13,383 bases of DNA from positions 1-13,383 of the forward strand of contig JAJYAB010000018.1 in NCBI GenBank assembly GCA_021779775.1, in the 5' to 3' direction. Numbering within the stretch: position 1 is the stretch's first letter; the number at the start of each line of letters is the position of its first letter. The notes under the pieces are model-generated. The model did not search any database, was not told where the DNA came from, and saw nothing but the letters and a program-made list of their open reading frames with translations. This document shows, piece by piece, positions 6,197 to 13,383 of the stretch. The position numbers and the translations under genes are program-made. The stretch is from Actinomycetes bacterium (GTDB lineage Bacteria > Actinomycetota > Acidimicrobiia > Acidimicrobiales > UBA8190).

Positions 6197-7523
6197 CCGG
6201 CGAGCTGCCCGCCGTCAGACGCAGGGTCAGGTGCTGCGGGCCTCTCCAGACCGACACTGTGGTCGCCTGTCCGGGCGTGAGCGCGTGCACGGCGGCGACG
6301 AGCCCCGATGCCGAGGTGACGGCGGTCGAGCCGATGCCGACGATGACGTCGCCGGTCTGCAGCCCAGCCGCCGCTGCCGGCGAGCCGGCTACCACGCCGA
6401 CCACCACTGCGCCCGCAGACGGCGAGAGCCCGTAGGCCTGCTGGAGCTGGAGCGTCTCGTCTTCCACCTGTACACCCAGGTACGCCGTGGCGGCGCCCGC
6501 TGGCGATGTGCCTCCGTGGCGGAGCTGCGGCAGCAGGAGCTGCAACGTGGACGAGGGGATGCCGAACCCGATGTTCTGGGCGGTGGCGTTCCCCGCGGTC
6601 GACGAGGCGACGGCGGTGCTCATGCCGATGACGTCTCCTGAGGAATCGACGATGGGACCGCCCGAGTTGCCCGAGTTGATCGGTGCATCGGTCTGGATCA
6701 TGTTGGTCAAGGTCTCGGTTGCCCCGGAGCCGTTGGGATCACCGGCCTGCACCGTTCGCCCGAGGGCCGACACGATGCCGGAGGTGACGGTGGGGGTGCT
6801 GTTCGACAGGCCGAGGGCATTGCCCACCACCACCAGGGCGTCACCCACCTGCAGCTTGGTGGAGTCGGCGAACGTCACGGTCGGCAGGTTGGCAGGGGGC
6901 GCGGTCAGCTGGAGGAGGGCCATGTCGGCGGTGACGTCGGTGCCCACCACCGTGGCCGCCAGCGCTTTCGTCTGGCCGTAGAGGGTCACGGTGATGGCGG
7001 TGGCGCCGGCGATCACGTGGTTGTTGGTGAGGATCTCACCCGACGAGGAGACGATCATCCCCGACCCTTTGGCTTGGGCGCCCCCCCCGAGCCCGTTGGC
7101 GGGGGAGGTGGCGTCGATCGACACCACCTCGGGCAAGAGCTTCTGCACGATGCTCGGGATGGAGGCGCCGCCGGCCAGCGCCGGGCCGGGGCCGACCGAG
7201 CTGACCGAGCTGACCGCTACCGGTGTGCCGGGCGAGGCCCCGGAGCCTGCCGTCGACGCGACGGCGCCGCCGGCACCGCCACCGACCAGGGCAGCGATCA
7301 CAGCGACTGCCGGCAGCCTCCATCGCTTGCCGGGTGCACGAGCCTTGCTTTCGCCAGCTCCGGCGCCCGGTGGGTCCGATCCTGCCCCAGCATTCGCGCC
7401 GGCGTCCCCAAGTGCCGCAGGGACCGGATCCGCCGGGGCATCCTCCGGAAGCTGCTCGGGCTTCCCCGTGAGGACAGCCGTAGCGGTCGACAGGTCCCAG
7501 CTGGTACGGGGTTCTTCGTCCAT
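6189..7523 (-). CDS. Membrane-anchored trypsin-like serine protease with PDZ domain (HtrA/DegP family)
   Basis: 444 residues. Order: cytoplasmic Pro/Ala/Gly-rich N-terminus (1-66), one membrane segment (about 68-90, RLPAVAVIAALVGGGAGG), a Ser/Gly linker, the chymotrypsin-fold protease (about 122-335) and a PDZ domain (about 347-438). The triad is H169 in TNNHVIAG, D200 in ADMALLQL and S287 in NSGNSGGP. The PDZ domain has the carboxylate-loop YLGV and GLQTGDVIVGIGS. This layout is standard for actinobacterial HtrA-like quality-control proteases, with the catalytic part outside the membrane. The start is ATG 7521-7523, because AGAGGAG lies six bases upstream on the same strand; the frame stays open far beyond (to 8957), but that is antisense to the S4-rhodanese and SCO genes. 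A run of eight G (+ strand C 7081-7088) lies inside the coding region. Likely co-transcribed with apbE; divergent from the S4-rhodanese gene. Confidence 0.92.
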   Translation of the reverse strand: MDEEPRTSWDLSTATAVLTGKPEQLPEDAPADPVPAALGDAGANAGAGSDPPGAGAGESKARAPGKRWRLPAVAVIAALVGGGAGGAVASTAGSGASPGTPVAVSSVSSVGPGPALAGGASIPSIVQKLLPEVVSIDATSPANGLGGGAQAKGSGMIVSSSGEILTNNHVIAGATAITVTLYGQTKALAATVVGTDVTADMALLQLTAPPANLPTVTFADSTKLQVGDALVVVGNALGLSNSTPTVTSGIVSALGRTVQAGDPNGSGATETLTNMIQTDAPINSGNSGGPIVDSSGDVIGMSTAVASSTAGNATAQNIGFGIPSSTLQLLLPQLRHGGTSPAGAATAYLGVQVEDETLQLQQAYGLSPSAGAVVVGVVAGSPAAAAGLQTGDVIVGIGSTAVTSASGLVAAVHALTPGQATTVSVWRGPQHLTLRLTAGSSPAA

Positions 7524-7692
7524 GGTGCTCTCCTCTGGACACGGGTTGACCTTGTCGCTTGGTCGGGGGCCTACCGGCTCCGGCCTGCCAACCATGGTGC
7601 GGGGCTGTCCTGTGGTCTGGCTTGGGGGAGCCTGTGGATCTGCCGTGAGCCTGCCGGGCGGGCATGATGGGACGATGCAGGAGGTGGCCGTC
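7524..7692. promoter_or_regulatory. Divergent intergenic region between htrA-like and S4-rhodanese genes
   Basis: The two genes are transcribed away from each other, so promoters for both must lie here or further upstream. A TTGACC at 7546-7551 could be a + strand -35 box, but no convincing -10 follows at 16-18 bp. I could not define a promoter on the minus strand either. The clear sites are the two ribosome binding sites at the edges: AGAGGAG before htrA and AGGAGG (7679-7684) before the GTG at 7693. Confidence 0.45.
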
Positions 7693-8307
7693 GTGCAGAC
7701 TCCTATCCGGCTCGGGCAGCTCCTTAAGCTGTCGGGGCTCGCCAGCTCGGGTGGCGAGGCTCGGATGCTGCTCGCAGCAGGAGAAGTGGAGGTCAACGGT
7801 GTGGCGGAGACGAAGCGGGGCCGGGCGATCGGCCCCGGTGATGTGGTGACGCTGTCCGGCCGGTCGGTGCGGGTCAGCGGCCAGGGCACGGTCGCACGCC
7901 CAGAGACGGTCGCACGCCCAGAGACGAGGAGGAATGGTATGGCCGATCCACCGGCACAGCCCGACGCGCCGGCTGCGCTCCCCGAGGTGACGCTCGACGA
8001 AGCCGTGGCCGACGTCGAGCGTGGCGCAGTGCTCCTCGACGTGCGCGAGCCCCAGGAGTGGGACGCCGGGCACGCGGCCCGCGCCGTCCACCTACCCCTC
8101 GGGAGCTTGGAGGAGCACCTCGACGAGTTGGAAGGAGCCGACCGGATCGTCGTGGTCTGCCGGTCCGGCGGCCGCTCTGCGGCGGCGACGCAGCGGCTCG
8201 TGGCGGCCGGCTTCCCGGCAGCCAACCTGGTCGGCGGCATGCAGGGATGGGCTGCTGCCGGCCTGGCGGTCGTCGCCACGGCCGGCGGTCCGGGCACCGT
8301 CGTTTGA
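7693..8307 (+). CDS. S4 RNA-binding domain fused in frame to a rhodanese domain
   Basis: 204 residues. Residues 4-63 form a small S4 domain of the YbcJ/YaaA kind (IRLGQLLKLSGLASSGGEAR, GEVEVNG, KRGRAIGPGDVV), which binds structured RNA. Residues 64-98 are a linker with a twofold TVARPE repeat. Residues 99-195 are a single rhodanese domain with LLDVREPQEWDAGH, the active-site loop CRSGGRS (catalytic C156) and the closing GGMQGW motif; rhodaneses carry sulfur as a cysteine persulfide. GTG 7693 is chosen because AGGAGG lies eight bases upstream; an ATG at 7675 is an alternative that adds six residues. M83 (7939) has its own strong ribosome binding site, so a free rhodanese may also be made. The S4 and rhodanese parts are usually separate genes. 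The stop TGA overlaps the TTG start of the next gene. Confidence 0.85.
   Translation: MQTPIRLGQLLKLSGLASSGGEARMLLAAGEVEVNGVAETKRGRAIGPGDVVTLSGRSVRVSGQGTVARPETVARPETRRNGMADPPAQPDAPAALPEVTLDEAVADVERGAVLLDVREPQEWDAGHAARAVHLPLGSLEEHLDELEGADRIVVVCRSGGRSAAATQRLVAAGFPAANLVGGMQGWAAAGLAVVATAGGPGTVV
7888..7923. repeat. Two perfect tandem copies of an 18-bp unit in the S4-rhodanese linker
   Basis: The unit ACGGTCGCACGCCCAGAG occurs at 7888-7905 and 7906-7923, followed by a partial ACG. Being 18 bp, it adds six residues (TVARPE) per copy without shifting the frame. It ends immediately before the internal ribosome binding site. Confidence 0.9.
7927..7941 (+). promoter_or_regulatory. Strong internal ribosome binding site and ATG for a free rhodanese
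   Basis: AGGAGG (7927-7932) is six bases before ATG 7939-7941. This near-perfect Shine-Dalgarno sits inside the open reading frame, exactly where the rhodanese part begins (MADPPAQP). It suggests that the rhodanese was, or still is, translated as a separate protein in addition to the S4 fusion. Confidence 0.75.
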
Positions 8308-9107
8308 GGACGCCGCCACGTCGCTGGGGGACCTCGCCACCCGCCTGGCGTCCGGCTCGCGGGGCGGCCGTCGCTTTGGTGGCCCTGACGGCCCTCGGGC
8401 TGCTCCTGGCGGCGTGTGGCGGGCCGCCGGGGCCTCCCCCTGCATCGGAGGGTGTGGTGGCCGACCGGCCGGTGCCGGCCAGCCTGCTGCAGGCAGGCCT
8501 CGTCGACCAGCAGGGCAAGCCGTTCACGCTGGGCTCCCTGCGGGGGCGTACCGTGCTCCTCCTCCCCTTCATGACCCTGTGCACGGAGATGTGCCCGTTG
8601 GACACGGCCAACCTGTCGCAGGTGCGCCACGCCCTCGGACGCTCCGGCGTGGCGAACCAGGTGGCCATCGTCGAGCTGTCGATCGACCCCGGCCGCGACA
8701 CGCCGCAACGGCTGGCGGCGTACGCGCAGCTGACCGGTGTCCGCTGGACGCTGGCCACCGGGCCGCCGGCCACGATCGGCGCGTTCGAGCACTTCTTCGG
8801 CTGGCTGGCACAGAAGATCCCTGAGCCCAGCCCCCCGGCGATCGACTACCTCACCCACCAGCCGCTCACGTACGACATCTTGCATTCCGACGGGTTCGCG
8901 GTCCTCGACGGATCGGGGCACGAGCGCTTCGCCACCGGGGCGCCCGCGTCGTTCCACGGGACGCTGCCGCGGCCCCTCTACCGGTTCCTGGATCCTCTCG
9001 GCCGCCAGAACCTGGCCAAACCGGCCGCCAACGCATGGACCCCGGCCGAGGCGGTCGGCGTGCTCGGGTGGGTGCTGCGCCGGCCGTTACCGGCCCCGAC
9101 GACCTGA
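8304..9107 (+). CDS. SCO1/SenC/PrrC-type thioredoxin-fold lipoprotein
   Basis: 267 residues. SCO proteins bind copper or act as thiol reductases in assembly of the CuA centre of cytochrome oxidase, outside the membrane. Signal peptide: basic start (MRTPPRRW), hydrophobic run about 21-36, lipobox LLAAC with lipidated C38. The thioredoxin-like domain has the CxxxC copper motif (C93-TEM-C97) in LCTEMCPLD and a downstream histidine, H194 in DILHSDGF, in the position of the third copper ligand. A Pro-rich insertion (about 173-182) precedes that histidine. Start: TTG 8304 overlaps the TGA of the preceding gene as TTGA and gives a complete lipoprotein signal; upstream starts in this frame lie deep inside the rhodanese gene. 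Other downstream TTG/GTG codons (8376, 8379) would lose the basic n-region. No oxidase genes lie in the window, so the partner is unknown. Confidence 0.85.
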   Translation: MRTPPRRWGTSPPAWRPARGAAVALVALTALGLLLAACGGPPGPPPASEGVVADRPVPASLLQAGLVDQQGKPFTLGSLRGRTVLLLPFMTLCTEMCPLDTANLSQVRHALGRSGVANQVAIVELSIDPGRDTPQRLAAYAQLTGVRWTLATGPPATIGAFEHFFGWLAQKIPEPSPPAIDYLTHQPLTYDILHSDGFAVLDGSGHERFATGAPASFHGTLPRPLYRFLDPLGRQNLAKPAANAWTPAEAVGVLGWVLRRPLPAPTT

Positions 9108-9118
9108 TCGGCGCCCCG

Positions 9119-12100
9119 GTGGAGCCTGACGAGCCGGTGCTGCGCCTCTTCCACCCGGCGCTGTCCACGTGGTTCTCCCGGCGGTTCCCCGACGGGCCGT
9201 CGGAGCCGCAGGCGGCCGGCTGGCCGCATGTCCGCCGGGGGTCCGACACCCTGATCGCTGCGCCGACCGGATCGGGCAAGACGCTGACCGGGTTCCTCGT
9301 GGCGATCGACTCGGCTTACCGGGCGTTCGCCGATGGATCGTGGCGTCCGGGCACCCGGGTCGTCTACGTGTCGCCCCTGAAGGCGCTGGCTGTCGACGTC
9401 CACCAGAACCTCGAGCAGCCGCTGTCCGAGATCTCCCAGGTGGCCGCCGAGCTCGGGCTCGACGCCCCGGCGATCACCGTGGCTGTCCGGACCGGGGACA
9501 CGCCGCCGTCAGCACGCGCGGCGATGGTGGCCCATCCGCCGAGCATTCTCGTCACCACCCCGGAGAGCCTGTACCTGCTCGTCACCGCGGCGCGCAGCCG
9601 CTGCACCCTGACGACCGTGGAGACCGTCGTGGTGGACGAGATCCACGCGCTGGCCCGTGACAAGCGCGGTTCGCACCTGGCGCTCACGCTGGAGCGGCTC
9701 GACGCATTGGCGTCGAGCCGGCCTCCGCAGCGGATCGGCCTGTCGGCAACCCAGCGGCCTGTCGACCGGATCGGCCGGCTGCTGTGCGGCGCCGGCCGCC
9801 GCGCGCCGGCCATCGTCGACTGCGGCCATCGCCGCGACATGCTCCTGTCCATCGAGCTGCCGAAGAGCGAGGTGGCCGCCGTCGCATCGACGGAGCAGCT
9901 TGGCGAGGTCGTCGAGGCGATCGCCGACCGGGTCCGCCAGCACCGCACCACGCTCGTGTTCGTCAACACCCGGCGGATGTCGGAGCGCCTGGCGCACCTG
10001 CTGGCCGAGGAGCTGGGTTCCGGTCGGGTGTCTGCCCACCATGGCAGCCTGTCCAAGGAACGCCGGCTACGGGTGGAGGCCCGCCTGCGGGCAGGAGCAC
10101 TCCGCGCTCTGGTGGCCACCGCCTCGCTCGAATTGGGCATCGATATCGGCCCGGTGGACCTCGTCTGCCAGCTCGGCTCACCGCGCAGCATCGCCACCCT
10201 CTTGCAGCGGGTCGGCCGCTCGAACCACCGCCGGAGCGGGACCCCGCAGGGCATCGTCTTCCCGCTCACCCGCGACGATCTTGTCGAGTGCGCCGCCCTG
10301 CTGGCAGCGGTCCGCCAGGGGCGGCTCGACGTCACCGAACCACCGTCGGCGCCGCTCGACATCCTGGCGCAGCAGCTTGTCGCCGAGGTCGCCGGCGCCG
10401 GGGAGTGGGTCGAGTCCGATCTGTTCGACCTGGTCCGGCGTGCTGCACCGTACGAGCAGCTCGCTCGCTGCGACTTCGATGCCGTGGTCGACCTGGCCGC
10501 CGAAGGCATCGTGACCGGCCGTGGCCGGCGTATGGCCTATCTGCACCGTGACCGGGTCAACGGCGTGGTGCGGCCGCGCCGTGGAGCACGGCTTGCCGCG
10601 CTGACCAGCGGTGGTGCGATCGCCGAGGTCGGGGACTACCGGGTCGTGGCCGACCCCGACGACATGTCCGTCGGCTCGGTCAACGAGGACTTCGCTGTCG
10701 AGCTGATGGCAGGCGACGTGTTCCTCCTCGGCACCCACTCGTGGCGTGCTCGCCGGGTCGAGCAGGGCGTGGTGCGAGTGGTGGACGCCGAGGGTGCGCA
10801 TCCGACCGTGCCGTTCTGGGTGGGGGAGGCACCGAGCCGTACCGCCGAGCTCTCCGAAGCCGTCTCGGCGCTGCGAGCAGCGACCGCCCGGGCGCTCGTC
10901 GGGCCGGGCGGCCTGCCGTGTGGCACCACAGGCGGAGCTGCCATCACCGGCGCCGGCCGTCGTCACGCCATGGATCTGGTGATGGAGCGTTGCGGCATCG
11001 ATGCCGGAGCGGCGCGGCAGATCGTCGATTATCTGGCGGCCGGGCTCATCGAGCTCGGCGTGCTGCCCACCATCCGCGACGTCGTGTTCGAGCGGTTCTT
11101 CGACGATTCCGGGGGCATGCAGCTGGTCGTCCACGCTCCCGCCGGTGGACGGATCATGAGAGCGTTCGGGCTGGCTTTACGCAAGCGCTTCTGCGCTTCG
11201 TTCGACTTCGAGCTCCAGGCTGCCGCCACCGACGACGCGGTGGTCCTGTCACTCGGTCCGCAGCACAGCTTTCCGCTCGATTCCACACCAAGGCTCCTGC
11301 GGTCGGCCGATGTCCCGGCCGTGCTGTCACAGGCTGTGCTGGCTACGCCCATGTTCACCGCTCGGTGGCGGTGGAACCTGAGCCGGTCGCTCGCCGTGCT
11401 GCGCTGGCGCGGCGGGAGGAAGAACCCACTTCCGGTGCAGCGGATGGAAGCAGGCGATCTCATGGCCGCTGTCTTCCCGGCGTTGGCTGCCTGCCAGGAG
11501 AACGCCGCAGCCGGGCCCGTCGCCATTCCCGACCACCTGCTGGTCCGCCAGACCATGGACGACTGCCTGCACGAGGCGATGGACGTCGACGGGCTCGTCG
11601 CGCTGGTGGCTGGCATGGAGGAGGGGTCGGTACGCGTCCACTTCGTCGACTCGCCGCGCCCCTCCCTGCTGGCGCACGAGATCCTCAACAGCCGGCCCTA
11701 CACCTTTCTCGACGATGCGCCACTGGAAGAGCGCCGGGCTCGGGCCGTCGCGTTGCCTCGGGGTGCTCCGCTCGATCCCCAGGGCCTGGCAGGGCTCGAC
11801 GGTCCGGCGGTCGAGCGGGTGCGCTCGGAGGTGGCTCCCCGGCCGCGCAACAGCGAGGAGCTGCACGACCTGCTGCAGTCGGCGATCGTGCTGCGACCGT
11901 TCGACGCATCAGATGACCGGTCGGAGGTGCGCCGGTGGTACGACGACCTGCAGGCAGCTGGCCGAGCCTTCACGATCTCCGTGCCGAAGGCGGCCGGCCC
12001 AGCCGTAGGGACCGGGGAGATGTGGTGCGCCGCGGAGCGCCGCTCGTGGGTCGTTGCGCTGTTCGGCTCGGCGCCCGAGCTGGAGCACCCGTTGCCCCCC

Positions 12101-13383
12101 GACCTTGCCGCGCGGGCCGCACCTGACGGCGATGCTGCCGTCGCCGACGTGCTGCGCGGCCATCTCGACACCGTCGGGCCGGTTACCGTCGACCAGCTGG
12201 TCTACCGGACGGCGCTGGTGTCCAGCCGGGTTCGCGTGGGGCTCGGTCGCCTCGAAGCCGAGGGCTTTGCCCTGCGTGGTCGCTTCGTGGCGGACGGTCC
12301 TGACGAGCAGTGGTGCTCCCGCCGGCTGCTGATCCGCATCCACAGCGATGCGCAGCGCCGCCGCCGGCACGAGGTCGAGCCGGTGCTCGCCCAGGATCTG
12401 ATGCGGTTCCTCTTGCGCTGGCAGCACGTCGCACCGGGTACGCAGTGCCATGGACGCGCCGGAGTGCTCGAAGTCGTCGACCAGCTGCAGGGCTTCGAGG
12501 TCGCCGCCGGATCGTGGGAAGGGTCCGTGCTCCCCACGCGCGTCGAGCAGTACCAGCCCGAATGGCTCGAAGACCTCTGCCTTTCGGGACAGGTGGCGTG
12601 GGGCCGGCTGAGCCAGCGGGCCGGCGACGGCGGCGGGGATGTGCGGCGCGCCGCGACGACGCCGTCGCGCGCCACCCCGCTGTCGTTCGTCGTCCGCGAG
12701 GATCTCCCCTGGCTGTTGCAGGTGGCTCGTGGGGGCGTCATCCCTGCCGTGCCGCCCCACGGAGCGGCACGGCAGATCCTCGACCTTCTCGGCCAGCGGG
12801 GAGCGTTGTTCTACGGGGAGCTGGGGGCAGCGACGGGCCGCCTGCCAGCCGACGTCGAGGAGGGGCTCTGGGATCTGGTGGCCCGCGGTCTCGTCACCGC
12901 CGACGGGTTCCAGGCCGTGCGGTCGCTGCTATCGGCTCGCCAACACTCGGCTCGCCAACACTCGGCTCGCCAACGCTGGGCTCGGCGGCGCCGCCAAGGG
13001 CTGGGCGACCGAGCCGGGCATCGGCCGCGCCCGGTGGCACGGAGCGGCGCCGATGGCCGGTGGGCCCTGCTTCCCGGGCCAGGCGACGCGCTCGAACCCG
13101 ACGACCTGGCGGAAGCAGCGGCTGGCCAGCTCCTCTCCCGCTGGGGCGTGGTCTTCTGGGATCTGACGGCCCGGGAGGTGACGACGGTTCCGTGGCGTGA
13201 CATCGTCCGTGCCCTGCGGCGGTTGGAAGCCCGCGGGGTCGTGCGGGGCGGGCGCTTCGTCACCGGTTTCGCCGGCGAGCAGTATGCGTTGCCGGAGGCG
13301 GTCGACGAGCTTCGCCAGACGCGCCGGGCTCCTCGCTCCGGGGAGACGGTACAGGTCAACGCGACCGACCCGCTGAATCTGGT
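9119..13383 (+). CDS. lhr: Large ATP-dependent helicase of the Lhr family, 3'-partial
   Basis: The frame is open from GTG 9119 to the window edge (1421 codons); Lhr proteins are about 1500 residues, so only a short end is missing. Superfamily 2 motifs, in order: I APTGSGKT (K54), Ia SPLKALAVDV, Ib TTPESLYLL, II DEIH (173-176), III SAT (209-211), IV LVFVNTRR, V ATASLELGIDIG, VI QRVGRSNHR (363-371). After the two RecA domains come the Lhr-specific winged-helix and beta-barrel region, for example AVLRWRGGRKNPLPVQRME and IPDHLLVRQTMDDCLHEAMD. The long C-terminal domain includes RWALLPGPG and the final TDPLNL. Mycobacterial Lhr is a 3'-to-5' DNA translocase in a DNA-damage-induced operon. The start is chosen for the first homologous block (LRLFHPALSTWF); GTG 9068, inside the SCO gene, is an alternative. 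It lies 11 bp after the SCO stop, so probably the same transcript. A 15-bp repeat adds SARQH units near residue 1272. Confidence 0.93.
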   Translation, partial: MEPDEPVLRLFHPALSTWFSRRFPDGPSEPQAAGWPHVRRGSDTLIAAPTGSGKTLTGFLVAIDSAYRAFADGSWRPGTRVVYVSPLKALAVDVHQNLEQPLSEISQVAAELGLDAPAITVAVRTGDTPPSARAAMVAHPPSILVTTPESLYLLVTAARSRCTLTTVETVVVDEIHALARDKRGSHLALTLERLDALASSRPPQRIGLSATQRPVDRIGRLLCGAGRRAPAIVDCGHRRDMLLSIELPKSEVAAVASTEQLGEVVEAIADRVRQHRTTLVFVNTRRMSERLAHLLAEELGSGRVSAHHGSLSKERRLRVEARLRAGALRALVATASLELGIDIGPVDLVCQLGSPRSIATLLQRVGRSNHRRSGTPQGIVFPLTRDDLVECAALLAAVRQGRLDVTEPPSAPLDILAQQLVAEVAGAGEWVESDLFDLVRRAAPYEQLARCDFDAVVDLAAEGIVTGRGRRMAYLHRDRVNGVVRPRRGARLAALTSGGAIAEVGDYRVVADPDDMSVGSVNEDFAVELMAGDVFLLGTHSWRARRVEQGVVRVVDAEGAHPTVPFWVGEAPSRTAELSEAVSALRAATARALVGPGGLPCGTTGGAAITGAGRRHAMDLVMERCGIDAGAARQIVDYLAAGLIELGVLPTIRDVVFERFFDDSGGMQLVVHAPAGGRIMRAFGLALRKRFCASFDFELQAAATDDAVVLSLGPQHSFPLDSTPRLLRSADVPAVLSQAVLATPMFTARWRWNLSRSLAVLRWRGGRKNPLPVQRMEAGDLMAAVFPALAACQENAAAGPVAIPDHLLVRQTMDDCLHEAMDVDGLVALVAGMEEGSVRVHFVDSPRPSLLAHEILNSRPYTFLDDAPLEERRARAVALPRGAPLDPQGLAGLDGPAVERVRSEVAPRPRNSEELHDLLQSAIVLRPFDASDDRSEVRRWYDDLQAAGRAFTISVPKAAGPAVGTGEMWCAAERRSWVVALFGSAPELEHPLPPDLAARAAPDGDAAVADVLRGHLDTVGPVTVDQLVYRTALVSSRVRVGLGRLEAEGFALRGRFVADGPDEQWCSRRLLIRIHSDAQRRRRHEVEPVLAQDLMRFLLRWQHVAPGTQCHGRAGVLEVVDQLQGFEVAAGSWEGSVLPTRVEQYQPEWLEDLCLSGQVAWGRLSQRAGDGGGDVRRAATTPSRATPLSFVVREDLPWLLQVARGGVIPAVPPHGAARQILDLLGQRGALFYGELGAATGRLPADVEEGLWDLVARGLVTADGFQAVRSLLSARQHSARQHSARQRWARRRRQGLGDRAGHRPRPVARSGADGRWALLPGPGDALEPDDLAEAAAGQLLSRWGVVFWDLTAREVTTVPWRDIVRALRRLEARGVVRGGRFVTGFAGEQYALPEAVDELRQTRRAPRSGETVQVNATDPLNL
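12932..12976. repeat. Three tandem copies of a 15-bp unit inside lhr
   Basis: TCGGCTCGCCAACAC occurs at 12932-12946 and 12947-12961, and with one change at 12962-12976. In the lhr frame it encodes SARQH, SARQH, SARQR. The length keeps the frame, so copy number could vary without inactivating the protein. It lies in a basic stretch between the recognisable blocks VRSLLS and RWALLPGPG. Confidence 0.9.

Noticed and set aside
8058..8303. Upstream extension of the SCO gene to ATG 8058
   Set aside because: This stretch is the rhodanese gene in another frame; TTG 8304 gives a proper lipoprotein signal and a stop/start overlap.
6991..8307. Long + strand frame starting at 6991
   Set aside because: The part before 7675 is antisense to the HtrA-like protease; the real gene starts at 7693 (or 7675).
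6189..8957. 922-residue minus-strand reading frame
   Set aside because: Only its last 444 residues (from ATG 7523 with a good ribosome binding site) are the protease. The rest is antisense to the S4-rhodanese and SCO genes and is low-complexity Arg/Pro/Gly sequence.
9364..10509. 381-residue minus-strand frame
   Set aside because: Antisense shadow of lhr, with Ser/Arg-rich sequence and no domain; the + strand carries all helicase motifs.
11909..12760. 283-residue minus-strand frame
   Set aside because: Antisense to the conserved C-terminal part of lhr; typical of high-GC shadow frames.

Overview
The window reads as a piece of chromosome from a high-GC actinobacterium. The protein flavour (B12-dependent NrdJ with a Streptomyces-like C-terminus, membrane-anchored PDZ protease, large Lhr helicase, a probably leaderless mRNA) would suit Acidimicrobiia or a relative. 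That placement is an inference from protein style, not a phylogeny.

Layout. (1) 1-2384, + strand: most of nrdJ, a class II (adenosylcobalamin) ribonucleotide reductase. Its 5' end lies outside the window. An in-frame TAG at 1773-1775 cuts the reading frame, yet the same frame continues intact to the normal C-terminal cysteine tail at 2384. (2) 2385-5296: an accessory patch. It starts a few bases after the nrdJ stop with an IS66-family transposase remnant (frameshifted and truncated). That remnant is joined mid-codon to a DUF429 gene that has lost its 5' part. A type II toxin-antitoxin operon follows, with a Phd-like antitoxin and a RelE-like toxin carrying an unusual long C-terminal extension. 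The operon has its own promoter, which overlaps a perfect palindrome and apparently gives a leaderless transcript. Then come about 490 bp with only a doubtful small ORF, a hairpin and short tandem repeats. (3) 5297-7523, - strand: apbE (FAD:protein FMN transferase) and, upstream of it, a membrane-anchored HtrA-type serine protease with a PDZ domain. (4) 7693-13383, + strand, divergent from htrA: an S4-domain/rhodanese in-frame fusion with a strong internal ribosome binding site, a SCO1/SenC-type lipoprotein whose TTG start overlaps the preceding TGA, and then 11 bp later a nearly complete Lhr-type DEAD/DEAH helicase that runs off the right edge.

How the parts relate. nrdJ (dNTP supply) and lhr (DNA repair helicase) are core genome-maintenance genes at the two ends. 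The middle protease, ApbE, rhodanese and SCO genes point to envelope and redox/metal maintenance. The mobile/TA patch has the look of an insertion and decay site between core genes. The points most worth a second look are the amber codon in nrdJ, the S4-rhodanese fusion with dual start, the palindromic operator inside the TA promoter, and the toxin's C-terminal extension. I saw no tRNA, rRNA or CRISPR array.
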